Of a stretch of 64,000 bases of DNA, positions 56,733 to 64,000 are shown piece by piece (position 1 is the stretch's first letter; the number at the start of each line of letters is the position of its first letter). The notes under the pieces are model-generated. The model was given only the letters and a program-made list of their open reading frames with translations, was not told the DNA's origin and ran no database searches. The DNA lies in contig NZ_CP080378.1 in the NCBI RefSeq assembly GCF_019443445.1, positions 3,100,001 through 3,164,000 of the forward strand. The letters are read 5' to 3'. The translations under genes were made by a program, and so were the position numbers. The stretch comes from Massilia sp. PAMC28688. Its GTDB lineage: Bacteria > Pseudomonadota > Gammaproteobacteria > Burkholderiales > Burkholderiaceae_D.

Positions 56733-58061
56733 ATGAGATTGCCACCAGCAATACTCGGCAATACAGAAGAAGTATTGCGCGAGATCTTGCGTTTCACGGC
56801 CCCGGCCGACACGACCTTGTCGCGCTACTTCAAGGACCACCCGCGCCTGGGCGCCCGTGAGCGCGGCGCTGTTGCCGAGGGCATCTACGCGATCCTGCGC
56901 AACAAGTCCTTCTTTACCGATTTTGCCGAAGCAGGGCAGAGCCCGACCATGCGCCGCCTGACCATCATGGGCCTGGCCGAAGCCGTGGGTGCCGAGTCGC
57001 TGGGCGGGCTGACGGAAGAAGAAGCTGCCTTCCTGGAACGCATCAAGGGCATCGACCGCAGCCTGATGCCGCCGCAAATGCGGGCCAACCTGCCCAAGTG
57101 GCTGTTCGACAAGTTCGTGGCCCAGTACGGCGAAGCCGAGACGCTGGCCCTGGCCGACGCCCTCAACAAGCCGGCGCCGCTGGACTTGCGCGTCAATTCC
57201 ATCAAGGCCACGCGCGACGAGGTCGTGGCGGGACTGGGCGAAGCGCCGATTCTGGCCGAACCCATGCCGTATGCCCCGTTGGGCCTGCGCGTGCACAAGA
57301 AGCCCTCGCTGCAAAACCTGCCGCTGTTTAAAAGCGGCGCGATTGAAGTGCAGGATGAAGGCAGCCAAGTGCTGTCGCAGATCGTCGGCGCCAAGCGCGG
57401 CGAGATGGTGGTGGACTTTTGCGCCGGCGCCGGCGGCAAGACGCTGGCTCTGGGCGCGCTGATGCGCAACACGGGCCGCCTGTACGCTTTCGACGTGTCC
57501 GAAAAGCGCCTGGCCAAGCTCAAGCCGCGCCTGGCGCGCAGCGGCCTGTCGAATGTGCATCCGGTCCAGATTGCCCACGAGCGCGACGCCAAGATCAAGC
57601 GCCTGGCCGGCAAGATCGACCGCGTGCTGGTGGACGCACCCTGCAGCGGCCTGGGCACCCTGCGCCGCAATCCTGACGTCAAGTGGCGCCAGAAGCCCGA
57701 CGCCGTGGGCGAGATGCAGCTCAAGCAGGCGGCCATCCTGGACGGCGCCGCGCGCCTGCTCAAGGGCGGCGGACGCCTGGTGTATGCCACCTGCAGCCTG
57801 CTTGATGAAGAGAATGATTTCATCGTGCAGCAATTCCTGGCTGCGCATCCCGAGTTCGAGCTGGTGCCGATGCACCAGGTGCTGGCCGAGCAAAAGATCG
57901 CGCTGGACATGGGCGACTACCTCAAGCTGCTGCCGCACAAGCACCAGACCGATGGCTTCTTCGCTGCCGTGCTGCAGCGCAAGGCGATCGAGAAGAAGGC
58001 CAAGGCAGTGCCGGCAGACGAGGCTGACGCCGACGCCGACGCCAGCAACGCAAGCAACTGA
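56733..58061 (+). CDS. rsmB: 16S rRNA m5C967 methyltransferase, RsmB family
   Basis: A 442-residue RsmB/NOP-family RNA methyltransferase. The N-terminal ~140 residues resemble NusB-like binding domain. The SAM core includes VVDFCAGAGGKTLALGALM; DAPCSGLGTLRRNPDVKW and YATCSLLDEEN carry the two conserved cysteines. It methylates C967 of 16S rRNA. The C-terminal tail is Asp/Ala-rich and low in complexity. Start at 56733; it is 58 bp after purN. Confidence 0.92.
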   Translation: MRLPPAILGNTEEVLREILRFTAPADTTLSRYFKDHPRLGARERGAVAEGIYAILRNKSFFTDFAEAGQSPTMRRLTIMGLAEAVGAESLGGLTEEEAAFLERIKGIDRSLMPPQMRANLPKWLFDKFVAQYGEAETLALADALNKPAPLDLRVNSIKATRDEVVAGLGEAPILAEPMPYAPLGLRVHKKPSLQNLPLFKSGAIEVQDEGSQVLSQIVGAKRGEMVVDFCAGAGGKTLALGALMRNTGRLYAFDVSEKRLAKLKPRLARSGLSNVHPVQIAHERDAKIKRLAGKIDRVLVDAPCSGLGTLRRNPDVKWRQKPDAVGEMQLKQAAILDGAARLLKGGGRLVYATCSLLDEENDFIVQQFLAAHPEFELVPMHQVLAEQKIALDMGDYLKLLPHKHQTDGFFAAVLQRKAIEKKAKAVPADEADADADASNASN

Positions 58062-58069
58062 AGCGGTCC

Positions 58070-59311
58070 ATGGCGTTCTCGAACCTGTTGGCCGACCTCA
58101 TCAGCGACTTCAACAAGCCGAAAATTGTTTGGCAGGCGGGCATCATTGCTGCGTGCGCGCTGATAGGCTGGTTGCTGGCGCGCGTGGTGCGTGGCGCCTA
58201 TGCCGATCCCAATGGCCGCACCATGGTGCATCTGGGTGTCAGCAGCTTCGGCGACGTCTTGAGTCCGGCCTTCATTGCCGGCCTCATTGCTGGTTCGCAG
58301 TGGTTTGCCAAGCCGTATATCGGCAACGCCCATCTCCTCAAGGCGGCCTTGCCCGTGTTCGGCTCGCTGGCCGTGATCCGCCTCGCGTTCTACCTGCTAC
58401 GCGGTCCGGTGGCGCGCCGGGGCGCGGTGGGCGCTGCCCTGGTCACGTTTGAAAAAATCTTCGCCATGCTGGTCTGGTTCGGCGTTGCCTTGTATCTGAC
58501 CGGTTTGTGGGTCGATGTGGTTGACTTCCTCGACAACACCACGCTGCCGCTGGGGAAGAACAAGGTGGCGCTGTCGACCATCCTGCAGGCCGCGGTCTCG
58601 GTGGGCGTGTTGCTGATGGTCGCCATGTGGGCAGGCGCGGCCATCGAATCCCGCCTGATGGGCATGGCCGGCCTGCACACCTCGCTGCGGGTGGTGATGG
58701 CGCGCATGAGCAAGGGCGTGCTGATCGTAGTGGCGGTGCTGGTGAGCCTGTCACTGGTGGGCATCGATCTCACCGTGCTGTCCGTATTCGGCGGCGCCCT
58801 GGGTGTGGGCCTCGGTCTGGGCATGCAAAAGATCGCCAGCAATTATGTGTCCGGCTTTGTCATCCTGATCGAGCGCAGCCTGACCATTGGCGACATGATT
58901 TCGGTGGACAAGTACACCGGCAAGGTGACCCGCATCAATACCCGCTATACCGTGCTGCAGGGCCAGGACGGGGTGGAAACGGTGCTGCCCAATGAAATGC
59001 TCATTTCCGGCGCCGTGCAAAACCAATCCTTGTCCCATTCGACCGTGCAGCTGTCGACCACGCTGACGGTGGCGTCCGATTGCGACCTTGACGCCGTCCT
59101 GGCGCTGCTCGAATCAGTACCGCGTGGCATGCCCCGCGTGTTGGAGCAGCCCGCCCCCAGCGTGACCATCAAGAAGCTCAGCGCTGCCGGCCATGAACTG
59201 GAACTGGGGTTTTGGATTGGGGATCCCAACAACGGCCGCGGCAGTGTGGTGTCTGAAGTCAACAAGGCCATTTACGGCCTGATCCGCGCTGGCCGCATCA
59301 CCCTCGCTTAA
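58070..59311 (+). CDS. Mechanosensitive ion channel (MscS family)
   Basis: A 413-residue channel. Several N-terminal membrane helices are followed by the pore helix GGALGVGLGLGMQKIASNYVSGFVILIERSLTIGDMISVD, the MscS family signature, then the beta domain with VETVLPNEMLISGAVQNQSLS. It opens under membrane tension and protects from hypo-osmotic shock. It begins 8 bp after rsmB, so the pair may be co-transcribed. Confidence 0.94.
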   Translation: MAFSNLLADLISDFNKPKIVWQAGIIAACALIGWLLARVVRGAYADPNGRTMVHLGVSSFGDVLSPAFIAGLIAGSQWFAKPYIGNAHLLKAALPVFGSLAVIRLAFYLLRGPVARRGAVGAALVTFEKIFAMLVWFGVALYLTGLWVDVVDFLDNTTLPLGKNKVALSTILQAAVSVGVLLMVAMWAGAAIESRLMGMAGLHTSLRVVMARMSKGVLIVVAVLVSLSLVGIDLTVLSVFGGALGVGLGLGMQKIASNYVSGFVILIERSLTIGDMISVDKYTGKVTRINTRYTVLQGQDGVETVLPNEMLISGAVQNQSLSHSTVQLSTTLTVASDCDLDAVLALLESVPRGMPRVLEQPAPSVTIKKLSAAGHELELGFWIGDPNNGRGSVVSEVNKAIYGLIRAGRITLA

Positions 59312-59493
59312 GCGCCTCCATTGCCTGATGATTAAGGCACGCTCGTATTGCCCGCCATGATGATGTAAGGAACGGTAAATCATTCGGTCCATCGTGCCGT
59401 GCGTCACTGTATGCGCGTAAAATAGAGGCTGCCTTCGGTTTTGTCGGAGAAGGATGTTCCGGGTGCTTGCAGCGCCCCTATCTTGGAGTACTA

Positions 59494-60693
59494 ATGGATT
59501 TGTTAAGTTCGATTGTTGATTTCCTCTCGAATGGACTGGTTGGCCTGACCGCCTGGCAGGTTGTCGGCTATACGCTGGTGGTGACGCACATCACCATCGC
59601 CAGCGTGACCATTTATCTGCACCGCCACCAGGCCCACCGCGCGCTCGACTTGCACGCGATTCCGAGTCATTTTTTCCGCTTCTGGCTGTGGCTGACCACG
59701 GGCCAGGTGACCAAGGAGTGGGCCGCCGTCCACCGTAAGCACCACGCCAAATGCGATACCGAAGAAGATCCGCACAGCCCGGTCACGCGCGGCATCCGCA
59801 AGGTCTTGTTTGAAGGCGCCGAGCTGTATCGGATCGAGTCGAAAAACCAGGAAACCATGGCCAAGTACGGCCACGGCACGCCGGATGACTGGATGGAGCG
59901 CAATGTCTACACCCGCTTCAGCTGGCAGGGCATTGTGCTGCTGGCAATCATCAATGTCGCCCTGTTTGGCGTGATTGGCATTACCATCTGGGCGATCCAG
60001 ATGATGTGGATTCCCATTACCGCTGCCGGCATCATCAATGGCATTGGGCACTACTGGGGCTATCGCAATTATGATTGCGCTGATGCTGCGACCAACATCA
60101 TCCCGTTTGGCATCTTGATTGGCGGCGAAGAGCTGCATAACAACCATCACACCTTTGCCACTTCGGCCAAGCTGTCGTCGAAATGGTATGAATTCGATAT
60201 TGGCTGGTTCTACATCCGTGTGCTGGAAACGCTGGGCCTGGCCAAGGTCAAGAAAGTCGCGCCCAAGCCAAGCTTTGAGCACGGCAAGCTGGTGGCCGAC
60301 CTGGACACGCTGCAGTCGGTGATTGCCAATCGCTACGACGTCATGGCCAAGTATGCCAAATCGGTCAAGGCAGCCTGGCACGAAGAACTTGAACACCTCA
60401 AGACCAAGGCGCAGCTCGAGTCGCGCTTCCTGAAGTCGTCGCGCAAGCTGCTCCAGCGCGAGCCTGCCAAGCTGGAGGCATCGCACCAGCAGCAGCTGGT
60501 GGAGCTGTTCCAGCATAGCAAGGCGTTGGAAACCATGCATCAGATGCGGGTCGAGCTGGGCGCCATCTGGGAGCGCTCGCATTGCACCCGCGACCAGTTG
60601 CTGCAGCAATTGCAGGACTGGTGTGCCCGCGCGGAAGCGTCGGGTATCAAGTCGCTGCAAGAGTTTTCCATGCGCCTGCGCAGCTACGCATAA
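59494..60693 (+). CDS. Acyl-lipid/fatty-acid desaturase, DesA3-like
   Basis: A 399-residue membrane desaturase with three histidine boxes: HRHQAHR (43-49), HRKHH (80-84) and HNNHH (215-219), which bind the di-iron centre. It probably introduces a delta-9 double bond into fatty acyl chains, changing membrane fluidity. After about residue 260 there is a ~140-residue charged helical extension that ordinary desaturases lack. The ATG at 59494 follows TTGGAG. Tandem terminator repeats come directly after it. Confidence 0.9.
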   Translation: MDLLSSIVDFLSNGLVGLTAWQVVGYTLVVTHITIASVTIYLHRHQAHRALDLHAIPSHFFRFWLWLTTGQVTKEWAAVHRKHHAKCDTEEDPHSPVTRGIRKVLFEGAELYRIESKNQETMAKYGHGTPDDWMERNVYTRFSWQGIVLLAIINVALFGVIGITIWAIQMMWIPITAAGIINGIGHYWGYRNYDCADAATNIIPFGILIGGEELHNNHHTFATSAKLSSKWYEFDIGWFYIRVLETLGLAKVKKVAPKPSFEHGKLVADLDTLQSVIANRYDVMAKYAKSVKAAWHEELEHLKTKAQLESRFLKSSRKLLQREPAKLEASHQQQLVELFQHSKALETMHQMRVELGAIWERSHCTRDQLLQQLQDWCARAEASGIKSLQEFSMRLRSYA

Positions 60694-60708
60694 GCTGTCA
60701 AATTTGCT

Positions 60709-60770
60709 GATCAACGGCTCCCGCGGGAGCCGTTTTCACGATCAACGGCTCCTGCGGGAGCCGTTTGCAC
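60709..60770 (+). terminator. Tandem terminator-like repeats, two copies of a 31-bp unit
   Basis: Two direct 31-bp copies (60709-60739 and 60740-60770) differ at only two positions. Each holds a hairpin ACGGCTCC/GGAGCCGT with a following T run. They act as a double terminator for the desaturase gene. The perfect tandem arrangement is uncommon. Confidence 0.8.
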
Positions 60771-60984
60771 ATCTGTCTGCCGCAGGAGAAACGGGCGCGC
60801 GTTCTGCCGACAGCCGATCAATGGGCCACGCCGCATTGCGCCGCCTTGCCGGAAAGGTCTTGTTGTTTTTATGATCTCTTTTTTGACGATGTGACAATCC
60901 GCGAGTATTTACGGCAGAAATCGGCGCAGTATAGATTGGCTCGACCGTAGAACTTTCAACCTGACACTTGACGAGGGAGCGGAC

Positions 60985-62271
60985 ATGAAGAGACGTGACT
61001 TTCTTACGATAGCAGGGCGCATTGCTGCGACTGGATTGGCCGTACCCCTGGTCGGATGTCCCGGCCCGACGCCGACACCCACCCCGGCGCCGGGTCCAGC
61101 GCCGGCGCCCACCCCGGCTCCAACCCCGACGCCAGCGCCCAGAACAGCCAGTTACGGTGCCTTGCTGCGCACCCCCACGGAGCTGGCGGCAGTGCCCGCG
61201 GTGTACGGGAAACTGTCGGCCGCCGCGACGCTGCCGCCCGTGGTCGACTTGCGCTCCTCCGGCTTCCTTCCCCCTGTCGGCGATCAGCGCAGCCAGCCTT
61301 CGTGCGTGGCCTGGGCCGTCGCCTACACCACGGCGACATATTTGTCCGCGCAAATTTCCTCTGTGGCGCCCAGCGCGGCGTCGCAGCAGGCCAGTCCGGC
61401 CGACCTTTACGCAAAATTGCAGCGGCTCAGGCCAACTGCTTGCCGGGAAGGGACCCTGATAACGGATGCCTTTGACATCATGATCCGGGATAAAGTTGCC
61501 AGCCTTGTGGCAGCCCCGTACAGCGATGCGGTCTGCAGGGCACCGCTGGACGTGCGCCAGTTTGGCCTGGCCGGCTACCGGCGTATTGAAATAAGCAATC
61601 CTCAGGGGATCAAATCCGCGCTGGCAAACAATAAGGTTCTGGTGATCGGCGCCAGGATCTACTCGGATTTCGAAGCATTCGGCTACGGGCCGGCGAAAAC
61701 ATCGGTCTACCAGATTCGGGGAGCGGCCACCAATGGTGGCCACGCCATGGCCCTGGTGGGCTACGACGATGCGAAACAGGCTTACCTCGTCATGAACAGC
61801 TGGGGTAGCGAATTTGGTGATCGCGGCTATTTCTGGATGGATTACCAGTCATTCAATGCATCGGTGGCCGAAGTCTATGAAACGGATGGCATCGGATCCG
61901 GTCCCGTTAACCCGACCCCGGCGCCCAGTCCGACCCCGCCGGCAAGCGTGGCCATTACCAGCCTGATTGCAACGACACAAACCAATCCGTTTTATAACGT
62001 CGAGCTCATTTTCATGAACTTCGCCCTGACCGAACCCTTGTTCGTCACCAGCGTGGCCTTCATGTATGAAGACGTCACCGGACTGGGCATTCCTCCGTTC
62101 CAGAGCCAGTCCTTTCCCGTCGGCGTGTGGATGCTGCAGTCGTATGTGCAATTTTGGTACGGTCTTCCATACCGCTGGCCGCCTGGCCGCTACACGCTGG
62201 TGGTCGATGGGACCCGGCAATCCGGTCAGGCAGTGCGCGTTGCAGGTACTACCCTGTACGGAACCCGTTAG
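60985..62271 (+). CDS. Exported papain-like (C1) cysteine peptidase, lipoprotein
   Basis: A 428-residue protein. The N-terminus has a twin-arginine motif (MKRRDFLTIA) and a lipobox LVGC (Cys25), so it may go through Tat and be lipidated. A Pro/Thr/Ala linker follows (about 27-53). The C1 peptidase domain has Gln101, Cys107 (PSCVAWAV), His253 (GGHAMALVGY) and Asn271 (NSWG), a full papain active site. The last ~110 residues form an extra domain after another Pro-rich linker. It stands alone after the tandem terminators. Confidence 0.88.
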   Translation: MKRRDFLTIAGRIAATGLAVPLVGCPGPTPTPTPAPGPAPAPTPAPTPTPAPRTASYGALLRTPTELAAVPAVYGKLSAAATLPPVVDLRSSGFLPPVGDQRSQPSCVAWAVAYTTATYLSAQISSVAPSAASQQASPADLYAKLQRLRPTACREGTLITDAFDIMIRDKVASLVAAPYSDAVCRAPLDVRQFGLAGYRRIEISNPQGIKSALANNKVLVIGARIYSDFEAFGYGPAKTSVYQIRGAATNGGHAMALVGYDDAKQAYLVMNSWGSEFGDRGYFWMDYQSFNASVAEVYETDGIGSGPVNPTPAPSPTPPASVAITSLIATTQTNPFYNVELIFMNFALTEPLFVTSVAFMYEDVTGLGIPPFQSQSFPVGVWMLQSYVQFWYGLPYRWPPGRYTLVVDGTRQSGQAVRVAGTTLYGTR

Positions 62272-62296
62272 CACACGCTGAACGGGAGGCCATAAC

Positions 62297-62329
62297 AAAA
62301 AAGCCGCTCACTGACGTGGCGGCTTTTTT
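62297..62329. terminator. Bidirectional intrinsic terminator between peptidase and rpmG
   Basis: AAAAAAGCCGC (62297-62307) pairs with GCGGCTTTTTT (62319-62329). The A and T runs serve both convergent transcription units. Confidence 0.88.
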
Positions 62330-62349
62330 GGTACTAACGCAAGACCGAA

Positions 62350-62517
62350 TTACTTGATCTTGGTTTCTTTGTACATGACGTGCTTGCGTGCCTTGGGATC
62401 GAACTTCATGATCTCCATTTTGGCAGGCATGGTGCGCTTGTTCTTGTCGGTGGTGTAGAAGTGACCCGTGCCTGCAGTCGATTCCAGCTTGATTTTGTCG
62501 CGGCCAGTTTTTGCCAT
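62350..62517 (-). CDS. rpmG: 50S ribosomal protein L33
   Basis: Fifty-five residues read leftward: [20 protein letters not shown], then [18 protein letters not shown] and [13 protein letters not shown]. The order and length are those of L33 without the extra Zn-binding cysteines. It lies 13 bp after rpmB on the same strand, forming the usual rpmB-rpmG pair. Confidence 0.97.
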   Translation of the reverse strand: MAKTGRDKIKLESTAGTGHFYTTDKNKRTMPAKMEIMKFDPKARKHVMYKETKIK

Positions 62518-62530
62518 GATAGCTCCCTAA

Positions 62531-62767
62531 TTAAACTTTTTCGCCGCGGGCACGCATGTCGACCAGCACGGCATCGATGCCGACTTTATCGATTACGCGC
62601 AGACCGGCGTTGGACAGGCGCAGGGAGACCCAGCGGTTTTCCGATTCTACGAAAATACGGCGATTCTGCAGGTTAGGCAAAAAACGACGCTTCGTTTTGT
62701 TGTTAGCGTGGGAGACGTTGTTACCAACCATCGGACCCTTGCCAGTTACTTGGCAAACACGTGCCAT
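62531..62767 (-). CDS. rpmB: 50S ribosomal protein L28
   Basis: Seventy-eight residues: [39 protein letters not shown] and [18 protein letters not shown]. These are the L28 hallmarks. First gene of the rpmB-rpmG operon. RNA-binding basic residues are kept. Confidence 0.97.
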   Translation of the reverse strand: MARVCQVTGKGPMVGNNVSHANNKTKRRFLPNLQNRRIFVESENRWVSLRLSNAGLRVIDKVGIDAVLVDMRARGEKV

Positions 62768-63023
62768 AGCGCACTCCTTGAAATAGTTCCAAACTTGGAA
62801 AAGAAAGAGTATAGCGTGAAAAGCGTCACCGAATCAATGACTTGTGAAAAACAATTGTGTCACAGGAATTTACGATATTTTACATTGTCCATGGTGCCGA
62901 TTGCCGTGCATCACCATCGCGCCCATCGTTGACGGCCTCGCTTCCTTGCTCGCCAGCGGTGCCGCGGGTCCGCGCTCCGCTGCACTACAATTGACTGGGT
63001 AGCAACAATGACTGGAGGGCGCG
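62768..63023. other. Intergenic region between rpmB and the MgtC-like gene
   Basis: About 256 bp between divergent units. I see no gene, repeat or clear promoter. The GGAGGG upstream of 63024 fits the ribosome site of the next gene. Confidence 0.5.
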
Positions 63024-63524
63024 ATGTGGGAACAGGTATGGGCAACGATAGTGAAGGAATTTTCCGATCTCGGCGACGTGGGGGACATCACTCAGGTGTG
63101 CGTGCGCCTGACCATGGCGGTCCTGCTCGGCGCCGTACTGGGCTATGAACGGGAATCGGTCGGTGCCTCGGCCGGCCTGCGCACCCATATGCTGGTGTCA
63201 CTGGGCTCGGCCTTGTTTGTCCTGATCCCTTTGCAGGCCGGCATGGAGCTGATCGATATCTCACGTGTCCTGCAAGGGATCACCGCCGGCGTTGGTTTCC
63301 TGGGCGCAGGCGCCATCTTGAAGTCGCATAGCGAAAACCAGATTACCGGCCTGACGACGGCGGCCGGCGTGTGGCTCACGGCTGCTGTCGGGGTGGCGGC
63401 CGGCATGGGCCGCGAAGGCACGGCCGTGCTCAGCGCGCTGTTTGCCCTGTTCATCCTCTCGTTGCTGCGTTTTAGCAAAGTTGACCATGATCAGCAAAAG
63501 AGTGAACATGAGGACCAGCGATGA
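63024..63524 (+). CDS. MgtC/SapB family membrane protein
   Basis: A 166-residue protein with about four membrane helices. It has the MgtC core: LGAVLGYERESVGASAGLRTHMLVSLGSALF and ITAGVGFLGAGAILK. MgtC proteins aid survival at low magnesium and inhibit F-type ATP synthase in pathogens; in environmental species the role is unclear. The ribosome site is GGAGGGCG. Its last 53 bases overlap the 3' end of radC on the other strand. Confidence 0.9.
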   Translation: MWEQVWATIVKEFSDLGDVGDITQVCVRLTMAVLLGAVLGYERESVGASAGLRTHMLVSLGSALFVLIPLQAGMELIDISRVLQGITAGVGFLGAGAILKSHSENQITGLTTAAGVWLTAAVGVAAGMGREGTAVLSALFALFILSLLRFSKVDHDQQKSEHEDQR

Positions 63525-64000
63525 CGAAATGATCAACCACGCGCACGTCCACCAGGGCCAGGGCCTGCATCAGCGCGCGCGTGAGCTGCATGTCGGCCGC
63601 GCTCGGCTCGGCCACGCCGGACGGGTGGTTATGGGCCAGGATGACGCTGGCGGCGTTATGGCGCAGGGCAGCCTTGACGATTTCGCGCGGGTAGACGCTG
63701 GTGTGGGTGAGCGTGCCGCGCGACATTTCCTCGCTGGCGATCAAGCGGTTCTTGACGTCCAAAAACAACACAACAAACGATTCATGGGGTTGCCTTCCAA
63801 TGCTCATACGCAAATAGGTGCTGGCCGCGTCGGGCGACGCCAGCGTGCTGCCTGCCTGGAGCTGTTCGGCAATGGCGCGCCGCGCCAGTTCCATGACTGC
63901 CTGCAGCTGCGCGTATTTGGCCGGTCCCATGCCGTGCACGCCGGCCAGCGCCGGCAGGCTGGCGCCAAACAGGCCCTGGATGGAGCCGAAATGCCCCAGC
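63472..64000 (-). CDS. radC: RadC family JAMM protein, partial at its N-terminus
   Basis: The 3' part of radC, which continues beyond the right edge. The visible ~175 residues hold a helix-hairpin-helix-like piece (LPALAGVHGMGPAKYAQLQAV) and the JAMM/MPN metal site (ASVILAHNHPSGVAEPSAAD). RadC proteins are common in repair and in mobile elements, but their function is uncertain. The 3' end runs into the MgtC-like gene from the opposite side with a 53-bp overlap. Confidence 0.9.
   Translation of the reverse strand, partial: LGHFGSIQGLFGASLPALAGVHGMGPAKYAQLQAVMELARRAIAEQLQAGSTLASPDAASTYLRMSIGRQPHESFVVLFLDVKNRLIASEEMSRGTLTHTSVYPREIVKAALRHNAASVILAHNHPSGVAEPSAADMQLTRALMQALALVDVRVVDHFVIAGPHVHSFADHGQLC

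Noticed and set aside
55932..57944. Minus-strand open frame opposite purN and rsmB
   Set aside because: Covers two certain genes; no motif of its own.
60709..60770. Possible CRISPR-like repeat
   Set aside because: Only two adjacent copies with no spacer between them; the hairpin and T run make it a terminator duplication.

Overview
The window looks like a chromosomal segment of a high-GC betaproteobacterium of the Oxalobacteraceae type (Massilia, Duganella or Janthinobacterium relatives). Reasons: the Burkholderiales-type pyruvate dehydrogenase operon in which E3 carries its own lipoyl domain, a small Trp-rich membrane protein typical of Burkholderiales, a PEP-CTERM sorted protein, a zapB-like/zapA/6S RNA locus, and the overall codon bias. 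The genus is inferred; there is no 16S rRNA gene here. Almost all of the sequence is core chromosome. No insertion sequence, integrase, CRISPR array or prophage is visible.

Layout. 1-5612 (read leftward): a partial secreted protein, then a GntR(YtrA-type)/ABC ATPase/ABC permease/S9 peptidase operon with a perfect operator palindrome. 5693-6802: an ankyrin protein, and a DUF2061 membrane protein behind a Fur-box-like site. 6821-8985: groES-groEL with a perfect CIRCE element and a consensus promoter. 9139-10452: zapB-like, zapA, 6S RNA and an EVE-domain protein. 10542-14884: TauE/SafE permease, lgt, a LysR regulator and divergent ilvD. 15011-18840: TPR membrane protein, Trp-rich protein, cytochrome c, branched-chain amino-acid binding protein, a small unknown and holC. 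18845-21611: glutaredoxin-like protein and oligopeptidase A.

21650-23790 is the one clearly foreign-looking block: a lower-GC OLD-family ATPase/TOPRIM nuclease gene set between prlC and folD, flanked by a 13-bp inverted repeat and with a perfect 10-bp inverted repeat at its start codon. It is the best candidate for a defence gene. 23799-30887: folD, then the aceE-aceF-lpd operon with a clear sigma70 promoter and terminator. 30957-36676: a lipoprotein, a small protein, and a TetR-controlled EmrA/EmrB/NodT-type efflux pump. 36779-45901: an M49-like metallopeptidase, a chemoreceptor, an unrecognised HEVGH protein, a BON protein with LEA-like repeats, an HDOD protein, a YdcF-like protein, a YpfJ-type metallopeptidase and an FKBP.

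46155-47490 holds a PEP-CTERM trypsin-like protease preceded by a sigma54-type -24/-12 element and helically phased CTGAC repeats, suggesting an exosortase-linked sigma54 regulon. 47697-54514: two sodium-coupled transporters, a DUF885 peptidase-like protein, tRNA-Lys, and a GspE/PilB-type ATPase overlapping a spermidine-synthase-like gene. 54633-64000: glycine-zipper protein, an orphan barstar, purN, rsmB, MscS channel, fatty-acid desaturase, tandem terminator repeats, a Tat/lipoprotein papain-like protease, rpmB-rpmG, an MgtC-like protein and the 3' part of radC. At least eight predicted peptidases, mostly exported, lie in the window, which fits a secretion-rich, proteolytic environmental lifestyle.
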